From a virus, in IMG/VR virus record IMGVR_UViG_3300023179_005195, positions 1 through 64,000 of that record: a DNA stretch of 64,000 nt. The stretch is one strand, 5' to 3'. The stretch's first letter is position 1. The number at the start of each line of letters is the position of its first letter. Of the stretch, positions 25,532 through 34,552 are shown in pieces. The notes below the pieces were generated by a model. It was given only the letters and a program-made list of their open reading frames with translations. It was not told where the DNA came from and ran no database searches. The translations under genes were made by a program, and so were the position numbers.

Positions 25532-28500
25532 TTATTTCTTTAAGTTATTTTTTAAATTTTCTACTTCTGACGCAAGATATTTAACTGATTCAATAAGTAA
25601 TGGAATAATTTTTCCATATTGAATAGCTTTATGCCCGTTTGGTTTCGTAGCGACAAGTTGCGGAAGTATTTTTTCTATCTCTTGAGCAATAACACCAACA
25701 TCTTGCTTTCTTACAAAGAACCCGTCTTCTCCGCCACGACTTTCAATAAAATCTTCCTTCCAGTCAAAATAGTAACCGTGAATTTGGTTTATCAGTGTAA
25801 TTGGGTTGTCAATTAATCTTATGTTTTCTTTCAAACTGGCATCTGAAGTATAATAGGCTGTGACATCTCCAGTGGCTCTGATTTCACCATTAACATATAA
25901 TGAACCATTTATTGATGCTGTTGATCCTGCTTGTGGACTGGTATAACCTACTTGGAAAGTTCCTGTGGTAATATAAACTTGATCATATTTTGCCACAAGT
26001 ATATCATTAGTAATATATGTGCCGTAGGTACGTTTAAATCTAAATCTTATAGATTCATTCTGATCGTAATCGTTTTCTGATTGTAAAATAAAGTTACTTG
26101 TTTCGTTTCCTGCCGGGCTTTCGCCATAGATTTTCCAGCCGTCTGTGTTACCAACAGTTTGACCAATATAATATGTTGGTTCACCCGAAACTCCGAAGTA
26201 ATTTGTACCTACAGTATTTTGTGGTAAAGAAACTCCATTGGCTGTGAAAAATCCACTGTTTGGGTTAACAGAAACACTGCTAGTAGTATATAATAATTCA
26301 CCACTAGAAGAAGCATTGTTTGAATCTACAAAAGTTGGATAATATGTACCTGAAATAGGTAATGAAACTGTATTAACCTGGCTGGCTGTATTTACAGCTA
26401 CACCAAGGTTACCTACAATATTGCCACCTACATATAAATTACCACCTATGCCTACGCCACCTTGTGTAACTAAGTCGCCTGTTATAGTTGATGTAGCTTG
26501 TGTACCAAAAACTGTTCGCATACGACTAGCATATAAATCTCCTCCTATGCCAGCTCCACCCCTTACTTGAAAAGCCCCTGTCAAAGTACTTACAGAAACA
26601 GTTAATCCATCCAACGTCAGTGTATTAAAAAATGCAGGTCCTCCTGATCCTCTACTGACCATTACTTCGCCGGCATTACCTGGACCTGTGAAAACGGTTC
26701 TTCCGGGACTTTGTTGATAAGGTGTCTGTCCGGCTACCCCACCATTTAAATTTGTAGCTGTTGAAATAATACCACTGGCATTACCATAGATGGTTCCTCC
26801 TACAAATATGTCTCCGCCAACTCCTACTCCGCCAAACACATTAAATGCACCAGTTATTGTTGAAGTAGCTGATGTAATATTAGTAATAGTCGTGCGTCCG
26901 CCTACAACTAAACTTTGACCTATTCCAACTCCTCCTACTACCTGTAGTGCGCCTGAATTGGTAGAGCCTGCATTTGTTGCATTTACTACGGTGTTAATTC
27001 CTGCTAGATTAGTCTGTCCACCTACGTATAAATTTGCGCCAATACCAACTCCACCGGTTACAATAACTGCACCACTGTTAGTAGAACTTGCATTAGCACC
27101 GTTGGCAAATAATCCTTGCCCGCCAACTGCTACGTTTTGTGCTATGCCTACTCCTCCCAAAACTCTTAAAGATCCTGTGTTGGGTGAAGGAGAACCAATA
27201 GTGCCATTTATAACAACATTTGTTACACTGAATAAATTATCGTTGTACCAATATTCAAACCCGTATTCAAATGTTGTACTACCTGGACCTGTTTGGTAGG
27301 GGATTAAGTATTGGTCACCAAATGACAAGTTAGAAGCCGTTGTACTTGCGCCAGAACTTAAGTTGTTAGGATTTAACCATGTTGCTGTACTACCGTTTGA
27401 AACTAGGATATAACTACTTGTGCCTATTGGAATAAATGCTGTTTGACCTATGTTAGTCTGGTAAGGTATACTTCCTTGGGCACCACCTGATAAATTAGCT
27501 GCTGAAGTGGCATTGGTAGCTGTACCAAATATAGTACCTCCGACATATAAATTTCTACCTATACCAGCACCGCCCGCTACTTTTAATGCTCCCGTCGTGG
27601 TGCTTATTGCCTGTGTTGAATTCGTAGTTTCTATAACGTCGTCTGTTACTACCAACGTGGTAGTAACAGTGGTGTATTGAATAGTTAATTTATCTGCTAC
27701 GATCTCACCAGCTACATATAGATTACCACCAATTCCTGCACCCCCAGATACTACTAATGCGCCTGTTAATGTAGATGTAGCTTGGTCCGTGCTTAAAGAA
27801 ACAATTTTACCGCCTACCCACAGAGCTTGACCTATTCCTGCACCACCTCTAACTTGAAAAGCACCGGTAAACTGATTAGTAGAATTTGCTAAACCGAATA
27901 ATGTTAATGTATTATTAAACGTCGGCATAGCTGAGCCATTGGCAACTAAAACATTACCGTTACTACCCGGACCAAAAAAGCTAGTTTGTCCTGTTGATGT
28001 TTGATATGGTATAGCTCCTGCTACACCTCCTGCCAAATTAGTAGATGTATTAACATTATTAACGCTAAGATTAGTTCCTATGTTTAATGCACCTAGTATA
28101 CTTACATTTCCGCCAATGAATACATCTTTCGCCACTGCCATACCACCAGAAACTGTAAATGCGCCTGTAGTGGTACTGGTAGAATTTGTTGTTGATGTTA
28201 CTGATACTACTCCGACTGAAAGTTTCTGTTTAGAAAGGTCGTAAAATAAATTTGCGTTAACAGAGACATCGTCAAACGCATTTGGTCCTGCCGAAAGCGC
28301 CGGATATCTTACAGCAGGTATAGCATCATCTAAAACATTATTAATATATAATTGTTTGGCTTGTGTAGCAAATCCAACTTGTACAGTGCCACTTGATGCC
28401 CAGGTTGGTATACTTCCGTTAGATCTTAAAATTGCATTATTAGCGCCGATACCTAAAAATACTGTAACACTAGATGCATTTTGATATGGAATGCTACCTA

Positions 28501-28969
28501 GGGCTCCTCCTTCTAGGTTGTTGGTTACTGTACTATACGGACCTGTTGGTCCTGTAACACCTGCTCCTGTGGGACCTTGTGGTCCTATTGGGCCCTGTGG
28601 TCCTGTAACTCCAATTGGACCTTGTGGTCCAGTCACGCCTTGTGGTCCACTTGGACCCTGTGGTCCAGTTACGCCTTGTGGACCTTGTGGACCTTGTGGT
28701 CCAGTTACGCCTTGTGGACCTTGTGGTCCAGTTATACCAATTGGTCCCTGCGGCCCTGTTATACCCTGAGGACCACTTGGTCCTGTAGGGCCAGTAATAC
28801 CTTGTGGACCCTGAGGCCCTGTAGGACCTTTTTGTGCTAGTAAAGTTTGTGCTAAAGTTACAGATAAGGTTTGATTAACTGCTGAATCCTGCACAATAAA
28901 CAGCGTTGTAGCCGGATCTGGATCAGTTAAAACAGGTAAATCAACAAGATTAGGACGGGCGTTACTCAT
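25532..28969 (-). CDS. Large tail fibre with collagen-like repeat and S74 chaperone
   Basis: 1145 residues. Order: N-terminal anchor (1-47), 29 uninterrupted Gly-X-Y triplets rich in GPQ (48-134), a shaft with about ten copies of a TGAhxVxGGxGIGxxLxVGG module, a short globular part, and a C-terminal S74 intramolecular chaperone ([53 protein letters not shown]). S74 domains trimerise the fibre and then cleave themselves at the conserved Ser of the DASLKE motif. It is probably the main receptor-binding fibre. A late-promoter-like motif lies 21 bases upstream. Confidence 0.9.
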   Translation of the reverse strand: MSNARPNLVDLPVLTDPDPATTLFIVQDSAVNQTLSVTLAQTLLAQKGPTGPQGPQGITGPTGPSGPQGITGPQGPIGITGPQGPQGVTGPQGPQGPQGVTGPQGPSGPQGVTGPQGPIGVTGPQGPIGPQGPTGAGVTGPTGPYSTVTNNLEGGALGSIPYQNASSVTVFLGIGANNAILRSNGSIPTWASSGTVQVGFATQAKQLYINNVLDDAIPAVRYPALSAGPNAFDDVSVNANLFYDLSKQKLSVGVVSVTSTTNSTSTTTGAFTVSGGMAVAKDVFIGGNVSILGALNIGTNLSVNNVNTSTNLAGGVAGAIPYQTSTGQTSFFGPGSNGNVLVANGSAMPTFNNTLTLFGLANSTNQFTGAFQVRGGAGIGQALWVGGKIVSLSTDQATSTLTGALVVSGGAGIGGNLYVAGEIVADKLTIQYTTVTTTLVVTDDVIETTNSTQAISTTTGALKVAGGAGIGRNLYVGGTIFGTATNATSAANLSGGAQGSIPYQTNIGQTAFIPIGTSSYILVSNGSTATWLNPNNLSSGASTTASNLSFGDQYLIPYQTGPGSTTFEYGFEYWYNDNLFSVTNVVINGTIGSPSPNTGSLRVLGGVGIAQNVAVGGQGLFANGANASSTNSGAVIVTGGVGIGANLYVGGQTNLAGINTVVNATNAGSTNSGALQVVGGVGIGQSLVVGGRTTITNITSATSTITGAFNVFGGVGVGGDIFVGGTIYGNASGIISTATNLNGGVAGQTPYQQSPGRTVFTGPGNAGEVMVSRGSGGPAFFNTLTLDGLTVSVSTLTGAFQVRGGAGIGGDLYASRMRTVFGTQATSTITGDLVTQGGVGIGGNLYVGGNIVGNLGVAVNTASQVNTVSLPISGTYYPTFVDSNNASSSGELLYTTSSVSVNPNSGFFTANGVSLPQNTVGTNYFGVSGEPTYYIGQTVGNTDGWKIYGESPAGNETSNFILQSENDYDQNESIRFRFKRTYGTYITNDILVAKYDQVYITTGTFQVGYTSPQAGSTASINGSLYVNGEIRATGDVTAYYTSDASLKENIRLIDNPITLINQIHGYYFDWKEDFIESRGGEDGFFVRKQDVGVIAQEIEKILPQLVATKPNGHKAIQYGKIIPLLIESVKYLASEVENLKNNLKK
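26413..28190 (-). repeat. About ten degenerate TGA-GG-GIG shaft modules
   Basis: Ten copies of a ~22-residue phrase (for example [20 protein letters not shown]) separated by variable linkers in the fibre shaft. Copies differ, so this is old duplication with possible ongoing recombination rather than a fresh tandem repeat. Boundaries approximate. Confidence 0.75.
28568..28828 (-). repeat. Collagen-like Gly-X-Y coding repeat
   Basis: 29 perfect triplets, mostly GPQ, GPI, GVT and GIT, encoded by 9-base-phased repeats (GGACCACAAGG-like). Expected to form a short trimeric collagen rod in the fibre. The repeat makes spurious plus-strand frames. Confidence 0.9.
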
Positions 28970-28989
28970 AATATAGTTATTGGATAAAC

Positions 28990-28997
28990 TATTTATT
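28990..28997 (-). promoter_or_regulatory. Late-promoter-like motif AATAAATA
   Basis: Minus-strand AATAAATA followed by G, 20 bases before the ATG of the fibre gene, within the 70-base gap 28970-29039. No strong Shine-Dalgarno follows. Confidence 0.4.
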
Positions 28998-29039
28998 TGA
29001 ATAAAATAAAATCATGATTAGGGCTAATTTACTTTTTTA

Positions 29040-29243
29040 TTAGTGTAGAGTCCTTGGTTCTAATTGATTTAGATCTTTTATGCCGAAGATTTTACAAATA
29101 CGTTTAACTTGTCTAGGTGGTTCGTCAAATAGATCTTCAGGAAACATTATAGATTTTAATTGTCCATTGGCACTGATAATAAACCCAAAATCTCCATCTT
29201 CCATTTCATCATAGTCCTCAAAGTTTTCGTATTGCTCGGACAT
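29040..29243 (-). CDS. Small acidic conserved protein
   Basis: 67 residues, very acidic N-terminus (ENFEDYDEMEDGDFGFIISANGQLKSIMFPEDLFDEPPRQV). Good Shine-Dalgarno AGGAG and an AATAAATA motif upstream. GFIISANGQLKS...PP...V..I.KIFGI is a pattern seen in T4-like phages near fibre genes; function unknown. Confidence 0.7.
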   Translation of the reverse strand: MSEQYENFEDYDEMEDGDFGFIISANGQLKSIMFPEDLFDEPPRQVKRICKIFGIKDLNQLEPRTLH

Positions 29244-29265
29244 CTCATTCTCCTAAATAACAATG

Positions 29266-29273
29266 TATTTATT
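29266..29273 (-). promoter_or_regulatory. Late-promoter-like motif AATAAATA
   Basis: Minus-strand AATAAATA followed by C, then TTTAGGAG and ATG 29243: promoter-like box, Shine-Dalgarno and start in ideal order within the divergent gap 29244-29309. Best late-promoter candidate in the window. Confidence 0.5.
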
Positions 29274-29309
29274 GGTTAAATATATAATCAACCTTAAAGG
29301 ATTTATTTT

Positions 29310-29702
29310 ATGGAAATTATTATTTTAATAGTAGGTATTGTTGCAGGAGCAGTTTGGTGGTTTTATAACAAAAATCCAAAAATACAAGAAGCAACTTCAA
29401 GTTTAATTAACAAAGCCGGAGAAGTTATACCTAATACAATGGACGTAAACAAGGACGGAAAGGTAAATTTATCTGACGTAAAGGCTTTAACGTCCAAAGC
29501 GGAAGAAGAAGCCAAACAAATCGCCACAAAAGTAGAAGAAACTGTTAAAAAGACTAGAGGCAGAGCTAAAAAACTTGCAGATTTAGACGGTGATGGTAAA
29601 GTGACTCTTTCAGATGCTAGAGTAGCAGCTAAAAGAGCCAAGACTAAAGTCGAGGAAACTGTGGTTAAGAAAACTCGTGGCAGGACGAAAAAGGCTCAAT
29701 AA
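29310..29702 (+). CDS. Membrane-anchored protein with two dockerin/EF-hand-like loops
   Basis: 130 residues on the plus strand, start ATG with AAGGA upstream. N-terminal anchor MEIIILIVGIVAGAVWWFY, then two calcium-loop motifs DVNKDGKVNLSD (about 48-59) and DLDGDGKVTLSD (about 90-101), each followed by an Ala/Lys helix, and two KKTRGR basic repeats. The loops fit the DxNxDGxxxxxD consensus of dockerin type I and EF-hands. The C-terminal half duplicates the first. Role unknown; could bind calcium or nucleic acid at the membrane. Ends base-to-base against the convergent UVDE gene. Confidence 0.75.
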   Translation: MEIIILIVGIVAGAVWWFYNKNPKIQEATSSLINKAGEVIPNTMDVNKDGKVNLSDVKALTSKAEEEAKQIATKVEETVKKTRGRAKKLADLDGDGKVTLSDARVAAKRAKTKVEETVVKKTRGRTKKAQ

Positions 29703-30731
29703 TTAAATTAAGCCATTGGTTTCGGCAAACTCAAACAAGGCAAAACTGGCAATATTTTTACCTTTACTTTCGCACATGATATCGAATTGATCAGCGAATC
29801 TAAGAACATATCTATTCACTGTGTGATTCCAGAAAAAATCACTGTGAGCACGTAATTTTTGTTTTGTTATACCTCGTCTTAGTATTGATTCCATAAAAGG
29901 AGCTCCGCCCGGATCGTGTCCTACCAATACATCTTCTCTACTTATACTGTAATGAAGAACAGGCCTTTCTCCTCGCCAACTTTCTAATACTTTGTAAACA
30001 AGAGGATCTTCTGGTTGAATATACTCTCCTTCTCTAACCCAAAAATGATGTACATCTAGTACAATAGGCAAGATATCTGCTAATTCTAAACAATCAGCTA
30101 GGCCGTACTTTATTTCTTCATTTTCGATGGTAATTGTGTTACGTGCTTCTGGAGACAATCTTGAAAAGACGTTTCTAATGCCTTGGGGACCGGCGCGACC
30201 CGCGATGTGGACATTGATTTTAAAGTCTTGAAATTTCTTACCGTATCCCATCCAACGGGCCATATCCACATGATATTCAAATTCCTCTATTGACCTATTA
30301 ACAATTTCTGGATTATCAGAAGCAAGCACAGTATACTGGCCAGGATGAAAAGACAAGCGAATATTATCCCTACGAGCAATATCCCCAATAGTGAGAAAAT
30401 GGCGTTCAAGATACTGGCGAACGGTGTTATCTCTATAGAAATAGCTCCAACTTGGTTCAGTATAAACAGGGAGAATGTCACTGCTAAGACGTACCATACG
30501 AAGTTTTTCATTTAATTTCCCAACCCTTTCAACTAATAAACGTGTAGATTCAATATTGTTTTTAAGTAGATCCCACAGTTTTTTTTCAGCAACATCTTTA
30601 CTTTGTCTATTTAACCAAGCTACGGTAGTCGTGCCTGTATTATATTTTTTACAGTCGTCTTTAGCCTTAATTCCGTTTACTTGATCAGGCCTATCAATCC
30701 ACTTACACGCAAAACCAATTTTTTTTGTCAT
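29703..30731 (-). CDS. uvdE: UV-damage endonuclease (UvdE/UvsE family)
   Basis: 342 residues, usual length. TIM-barrel family that nicks DNA 5' of UV photoproducts. Visible are MVRLSSDILPVY, LSFHPGQYTVLAS, WARWMGYGKKFQDFKINVHIAG, ITIENEE, VLDVHHFWV, and the metal-site acidic and His residues in these blocks. ATG has GGAG 10 bases upstream and a sigma-70-like promoter at 30751-30779. Gives the phage excision repair independent of host photolyase. Confidence 0.9.
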   Translation of the reverse strand: MTKKIGFACKWIDRPDQVNGIKAKDDCKKYNTGTTTVAWLNRQSKDVAEKKLWDLLKNNIESTRLLVERVGKLNEKLRMVRLSSDILPVYTEPSWSYFYRDNTVRQYLERHFLTIGDIARRDNIRLSFHPGQYTVLASDNPEIVNRSIEEFEYHVDMARWMGYGKKFQDFKINVHIAGRAGPQGIRNVFSRLSPEARNTITIENEEIKYGLADCLELADILPIVLDVHHFWVREGEYIQPEDPLVYKVLESWRGERPVLHYSISREDVLVGHDPGGAPFMESILRRGITKQKLRAHSDFFWNHTVNRYVLRFADQFDIMCESKGKNIASFALFEFAETNGLI

Positions 30732-30750
30732 GTTATCTCCGATTTATATT

Positions 30751-30779
30751 ATTATAGCATTATTTTTCATATTTTACAA
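30751..30779 (-). promoter_or_regulatory. Sigma-70-like promoter for uvdE
   Basis: Minus strand TTGTAA (30774-30779), 17 bases, TATAAT (30751-30756). -35 matches 4 of 6, -10 exactly. Leader of about 13 bases carrying GGAG. Confidence 0.65.
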
Positions 30780-30791
30780 GTACAAATGGTA

Positions 30792-31463
30792 TTATCCGTG
30801 CCATTCTATTGTAGGAAACACTTCAATATTACTAACATATGTATTATCATTTAAATTTAATATTAAATCTATTATTTTTACGATTTCGGTTTTTGATAAT
30901 GCTTTGTTATGATCACCAAGAGGGTATGGATTAGATTCGTTCCACAACGGTGTATTAATTCCTCCTGGATGAATACTGAATACTTTTATTTTATCTTTTC
31001 TTAATTCTTTACCAATGATCTTGGCAAAAGATGTAAGAGCGTGTTTACTTGCACAATACACTGACTGATTATCTAAATTATAGAGTCCTGCTACACTGTT
31101 TATAAAGATAATATGACTGTTTTTACTTATATAGGGTAAAAGTAGTTTAGTAAGTATTACAGGTGATTTGATATTGACATTTAATATATTACAAATTTCT
31201 TCTATGGACAGATTTTCTAGTGTTGACTGTTTAAATCTTGCTGCATTATGTATAACCAAATCTACCTGATAAGGAAAGTTATTGAACAACTTAGCTAACT
31301 GATCATGGCATGACAAGTCTATTGGAATATGAATAAAGTTTTTATGTTCAATATTGCCAACAGTTCTAGAAAGTCCTATCACCTTAAAGTTATTTTGTAA
31401 AAAGTATTGGGCTATATCCTTGCCCAGTCCTTGACTAGTTCCTGTGATTAATGCTGTTTTCAT
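30792..31463 (-). CDS. Short-chain dehydrogenase/reductase
   Basis: 223 residues, classical SDR. TGTSQGLG cofactor loop (residues 8-15), NAA at about 74-76, the catalytic Ser in NSVAGLY and Tyr/Lys in YCASK. It overlaps the cyclase-like gene by 29 bases, so it probably works on the same pathway, as a cyclitol reductase/dehydrogenase; AcbL/AcbN-like steps in C7-cyclitol pathways use related enzymes. Substrate is inference. Last gene of the operon. Confidence 0.85.
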   Translation of the reverse strand: MKTALITGTSQGLGKDIAQYFLQNNFKVIGLSRTVGNIEHKNFIHIPIDLSCHDQLAKLFNNFPYQVDLVIHNAARFKQSTLENLSIEEICNILNVNIKSPVILTKLLLPYISKNSHIIFINSVAGLYNLDNQSVYCASKHALTSFAKIIGKELRKDKIKVFSIHPGGINTPLWNESNPYPLGDHNKALSKTEIVKIIDLILNLNDNTYVSNIEVFPTIEWHG

Positions 31464-32529
31464 ATTCTAAGAATATTTCAATGGTTTTTTTTAAGTCGTC
31501 TGAAGTGACACCATTAGTAATGATATTCTTTCCTAAAGTTTTTGGTAAAGGAATATTTTGATAACCGTCTCTATGTAGTGTTGTCTCTTCTAGTGACATT
31601 AGAATTAAATTTATGTCTGCGAAATCCGAATGAAAAGTTGGCAGTTTGTATTTTCTTATACAATTGTATATACGATTTAGGTCTTGTTTGGTTATAAAGT
31701 TTTTATAATAACTTAAGCAACAGGAAAAAAAGCAATCTAACATTACTGCTTCACCATGTAACATAGAAGGTAGATTTTTCATTTCAATCATAGGACTAAA
31801 TGTATGTCCAAAATCTACTGGTCGTTTTAAGTTTCTTTCATACAGATTGTTTTGTAGTTCGTTAACCATGGTATCTATAGATTGAAATAATATTTCATCG
31901 CTATTTTGTAATGAGTTTGAAACGATATTATTACCTTGTTCAATAAGTTCGAATAATTTTAAATTGCTAATAATAGCGAGTTTTAAAATTTCACCAATTC
32001 CATTTATAATCTGTTTTTCTTCTTGAGTTTTGAAGAACTTTTTGTCTAATAAGACTTTAGAAGGGGGATAATAGCTACCCAATCTATTTCTTTTACCTAA
32101 GTAATTAATTCCAACCTTAGTACCTATACTTGCATCTACGTAGGCAAGTAAAGTAGTAGGAATTTTTATATACGGAATTCCTCTTCTATATATACTACAT
32201 GCAAATCCTACCAAATCCAATAACACTCCTCCTCCTATTGCAATTACTTCTTCTCTTCTTAAAAGATTATTATGGTTGAAAAAATTAATAATCTTTTCAA
32301 TACTTTGCAAATTTTTTTGAGTTTCTTCGATTTGAAGTTTTAGTATTACAGCATCTGGAAATATATCAAGAAAGTCGGAATATAATAAACTAATTTTTTT
32401 ATCTACAATAATAATTTGTCTTTTATTAAAATCTATATGGTTTTTTAAAAAATTATTATTAGTAAGATCATATGTTTCTATTATCGAAAATTCTTGTTCT
32501 AATTGGCAATTTATATTCCAAGTATTCAT
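31435..32529 (-). CDS. Sedoheptulose-7-phosphate cyclase/DHQ-synthase-like
   Basis: 364 residues, dehydroquinate-synthase fold. NAD-binding GGGVLLDLVGF (about 98-108), then IPTTLLAYVDASIGTKVGIN and KRNRLGSYYPPSKVLLD, metal ligands in GIGEILKLAII (Glu), VDFGHTFSP (His) and LHGEAVMLD (His). DHQ synthases read NFGHTFGH at the second site; the FGHTFSP and KRNRLGSYYPP forms are those I recall from 2-epi-5-epi-valiolone synthases and related sedoheptulose-7-phosphate cyclases. So it likely makes a C7 cyclitol from a pentose-phosphate intermediate. A divergent DHQ synthase remains possible. Coupled by ATGA to the upstream kinase-fold gene. Confidence 0.8.
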   Translation of the reverse strand: MNTWNINCQLEQEFSIIETYDLTNNNFLKNHIDFNKRQIIIVDKKISLLYSDFLDIFPDAVILKLQIEETQKNLQSIEKIINFFNHNNLLRREEVIAIGGGVLLDLVGFACSIYRRGIPYIKIPTTLLAYVDASIGTKVGINYLGKRNRLGSYYPPSKVLLDKKFFKTQEEKQIINGIGEILKLAIISNLKLFELIEQGNNIVSNSLQNSDEILFQSIDTMVNELQNNLYERNLKRPVDFGHTFSPMIEMKNLPSMLHGEAVMLDCFFSCCLSYYKNFITKQDLNRIYNCIRKYKLPTFHSDFADINLILMSLEETTLHRDGYQNIPLPKTLGKNIITNGVTSDDLKKTIEIFLEYENSINHRN

Positions 32530-33485
32530 TTAAAAATCTTATTAAATAGGTAACAAGCATGTACGAAGAAATATTTAGCCTTGTCTATTTCTCCTGCATA
32601 ACATTTAAATGGCAACATTCTTATAAATTGACTAGCTTCTAAAATATCTATAAATGTTAAATCTTTTTTATTAATATTATTAAGAAAACATTCTGTAAAT
32701 TTCAAATAATTTTTTGGAACTACTTGGTTATAAAATACTGAGTTACCATTGATATTGACTTCTCTATCATTAATAAATCCATAAAAGCTTCTAGAACATT
32801 GTAATACCTGACTATAGTCTAAAAACTTACTATCTATTATACTTTCTTCATATAAATCTATAAATTTTATTTTGTCTTCATCTATTGAATACATGGTGTT
32901 TTCAAGTGTGGGATTGCCATGAATAAAGTTTTCATATTCTAAATCTATAGATGAAAAATATTTTTCTAATACATGCAGCTCATTTACAATATTAGGAACT
33001 TTTTGACCATTATAAAAATATGAATTATGTTTAAGAAAATTGTTAAATCCTTCATTTTTTCTTGCATCTAAAATTTTTTGAAATATTTCTTCTTGAAAGT
33101 AAAGAAAAGTTGCTCCTTTGTTTGCAATTAACTTATTTGCATGAATTTTATTAAATGCTTGCCAAAGTGAATTATTAATTTTTAAAATGAGATTATCTGA
33201 TATATGATCTCTTGAAAAAATAGTTTTTATGTCTGTATATCCCTGTAAAAATTCTAAATCAAAATAAGCGTTGCCATTTTCTACTCCAACGCTTAAAACT
33301 TTAGGGACAAGATTTGGCCACATTGTCGTAAATCTCTGCAACTTTTTTAACTGAGAATACCATCTTACATACCCGTATTCTCTAGACGATGAAAGATTAA
33401 TGGTTTTCCTTACAAATTCAAAATTATTATCTTTATGATGATTAGTTGAACTTAAACTTCCTCCTTTTAGCGGTATAATTTGCAT
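32526..33485 (-). CDS. APH/choline-kinase-fold protein, catalytic Asp replaced
   Basis: 319 residues. Kinase-like features: N-lobe SSTNHHKDNNFEFVRKTIN with the Lys of the VRK strand, a DLEFLQGY hinge, catalytic loop NFIHGNPTLENTMY and metal loop IKFIDLYEE. The usual HGDxxxxN reads HGNxxxxN here (AAT at 32913-32915), so the catalytic base is Asn and phosphotransfer may be weak or lost. The pairing with the cyclase suggests a cyclitol kinase or a derived binding protein. Confidence 0.65.
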   Translation of the reverse strand: MQIIPLKGGSLSSTNHHKDNNFEFVRKTINLSSSREYGYVRWYSQLKKLQRFTTMWPNLVPKVLSVGVENGNAYFDLEFLQGYTDIKTIFSRDHISDNLILKINNSLWQAFNKIHANKLIANKGATFLYFQEEIFQKILDARKNEGFNNFLKHNSYFYNGQKVPNIVNELHVLEKYFSSIDLEYENFIHGNPTLENTMYSIDEDKIKFIDLYEESIIDSKFLDYSQVLQCSRSFYGFINDREVNINGNSVFYNQVVPKNYLKFTECFLNNINKKDLTFIDILEASQFIRMLPFKCYAGEIDKAKYFFVHACYLFNKIFK

Positions 33486-33487
33486 AT

Positions 33488-33685
33488 TCAGTCTGCAAGG
33501 TGCTGAGTCAATAACACTATTTCTTCTTTGGTCAAGAAGAAACTATAGGTACTGGTAAAAGTTTTGTCTCTAATTTGCTGCCCCTCTAATTCTATATGAT
33601 ATAGATTTTTAGGGGAGTCGCACAAAGTTTTTTTTAAAATTAAACGAAAATCTTCAGTTTGTCTAATAATTTTTTCAGTTTTCAT
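33488..33685 (-). CDS. Small conserved protein
   Basis: 65 residues, LYHIELEGQQIRDKTFTSTYSFFLTKEEIVLLTQHL: one beta sheet and a C-terminal helix. ATGA overlap with the upstream gene. Known to me only as a hypothetical of T4-like phages. Confidence 0.6.
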   Translation of the reverse strand: MKTEKIIRQTEDFRLILKKTLCDSPKNLYHIELEGQQIRDKTFTSTYSFFLTKEEIVLLTQHLAD

Positions 33686-33876
33686 TTTGAAAAATCCTCG
33701 AACATTAATTTTCTTCCTCGTGTACCTATTTCTTGATCTAGTAAATCTTTACAGGTAATCATTAAACAGCTAGCTAACATTATAAGTTCGTTTCTATCAT
33801 CGCACATCATTATTTGACGATCTATGGGCCCCATTAGTTCTTTCATACGGTTTTTTATATCATCGTTATTCATCAT
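33682..33876 (-). CDS. Small conserved protein
   Basis: 64 residues, helical, NELIMLASCLMITCKDLLDQEIGTRGRKLMFEDF. Pattern LASCxMIT...DhhxxxhGxxGxKxMF is recurrent in aquatic T4-like phages. Function unknown. Confidence 0.65.
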   Translation of the reverse strand: MMNNDDIKNRMKELMGPIDRQIMMCDDRNELIMLASCLMITCKDLLDQEIGTRGRKLMFEDFSK

Positions 33877-34163
33877 GTTCTCTTTAATAAGACAAATAAA
33901 TCTTTTTTATTTTTAGGTGACCAAAATTTTCCTTCCGGCCCACATCTAGTTTCATCTTGAAAAATTTTTAATCTTTCAAATCTTGCTGACCTATATCTTC
34001 CTGGTTCGTACCTTATACCTACTACAGGATCGTGTTCTTCGGTCGCTTCTGTATATGCTTTTTTACAATACAAATAACTGGATTTATCAAACCATGCCAT
34101 GGGATAATCTTGCCATCTAAAAAATCCATGAATACAGTCTTTGCATAAAACATTATCTGACAT
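33873..34163 (-). CDS. Small Cys-containing conserved protein
   Basis: 96 residues from ATG at 34163 (a GTG at 34178 gives five more residues). CKDCIHGFF and LYCKKAY could bind zinc with Cys pairs; PGRYRSARFERL and FQDETRCGPEGKFWSPK resemble the end of small phage zinc-ribbon-like proteins (CGxxGkxWxPK). Function unknown. Confidence 0.65.
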   Translation of the reverse strand: MSDNVLCKDCIHGFFRWQDYPMAWFDKSSYLYCKKAYTEATEEHDPVVGIRYEPGRYRSARFERLKIFQDETRCGPEGKFWSPKNKKDLFVLLKRT

Positions 34164-34164
34164 A

Positions 34165-34383
34165 TCAAATTCTATCACTTAGTAATAGTTTACACATGAA
34201 GGCATCATGCTCATCTTCGAACTCAAATAGCATGTAATCATACTCTGGCTTATAAATGAACTTATCGCCGGGTAGTCCGAATACTTCAAGGACCATGGCA
34301 CAGGTTTCATTCCACCAGATATTTCCCTGATCGTCGGACCAGTTCACTCTGATTTTGTGCTGATACTTTTTTCCAATGTCCAA
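34165..34383 (-). CDS. Small conserved protein
   Basis: 72 residues; VNWSDDQGNIWWNETCAMVLEVFGLPGDKFIYKPEYDYMLFEFEDEHDAFMCKLLL. A compact alpha/beta fold conserved in T4-like phages. Overlaps the AbrB-like gene by 40 bases. Confidence 0.65.
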   Translation of the reverse strand: MDIGKKYQHKIRVNWSDDQGNIWWNETCAMVLEVFGLPGDKFIYKPEYDYMLFEFEDEHDAFMCKLLLSDRI

Positions 34384-34532
34384 GAACCATCTCCGTTATC
34401 CTGCCATTTTATGGTGTCTCCCTCATTCCACCCAGTTTTAGCTAAAAAATCTGGAGGAAATTGAATCATAGCATCACCTGTTTGAGGGTCTTCTTGTACT
34501 TCCAATGTCCATTTATAATTTAAATTATTCAT
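34344..34532 (-). CDS. AbrB-like small protein
   Basis: 62 residues: MIQFPPDFLAKTGWNEGDTIKWQDNGDGSWTLEK has the SpoVT/AbrB swapped-hairpin pattern (hP..hh...GW..GD.h.h....). In T4-like phages such proteins are frequent and could be DNA-binding regulators. First gene behind its own promoter at 34553-34581, which also serves the cyclase cassette. Confidence 0.6.
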   Translation of the reverse strand: MNNLNYKWTLEVQEDPQTGDAMIQFPPDFLAKTGWNEGDTIKWQDNGDGSWTLEKSISTKSE

Positions 34533-34552
34533 ATTTTCTCATCTATAAGTCT

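Noticed and set aside
28568-28828. Regular short repeats that could be taken for a CRISPR array
   Set aside because: Period is 9 bases and in frame with collagen Gly-X-Y codons; there are no spacers.
28491-28840. Two plus-strand open frames rich in Gly/Cys/Pro or Trp/Ser over the collagen-like repeat
   Set aside because: They are antisense shadows of the Gly-X-Y coding repeat; their periodic composition comes from the triplet repeat and they have no ribosome site.
30287-30511. Hydrophobic minus-strand frame inside the UVDE gene
   Set aside because: Shadow frame fully within a gene with clear family motifs.
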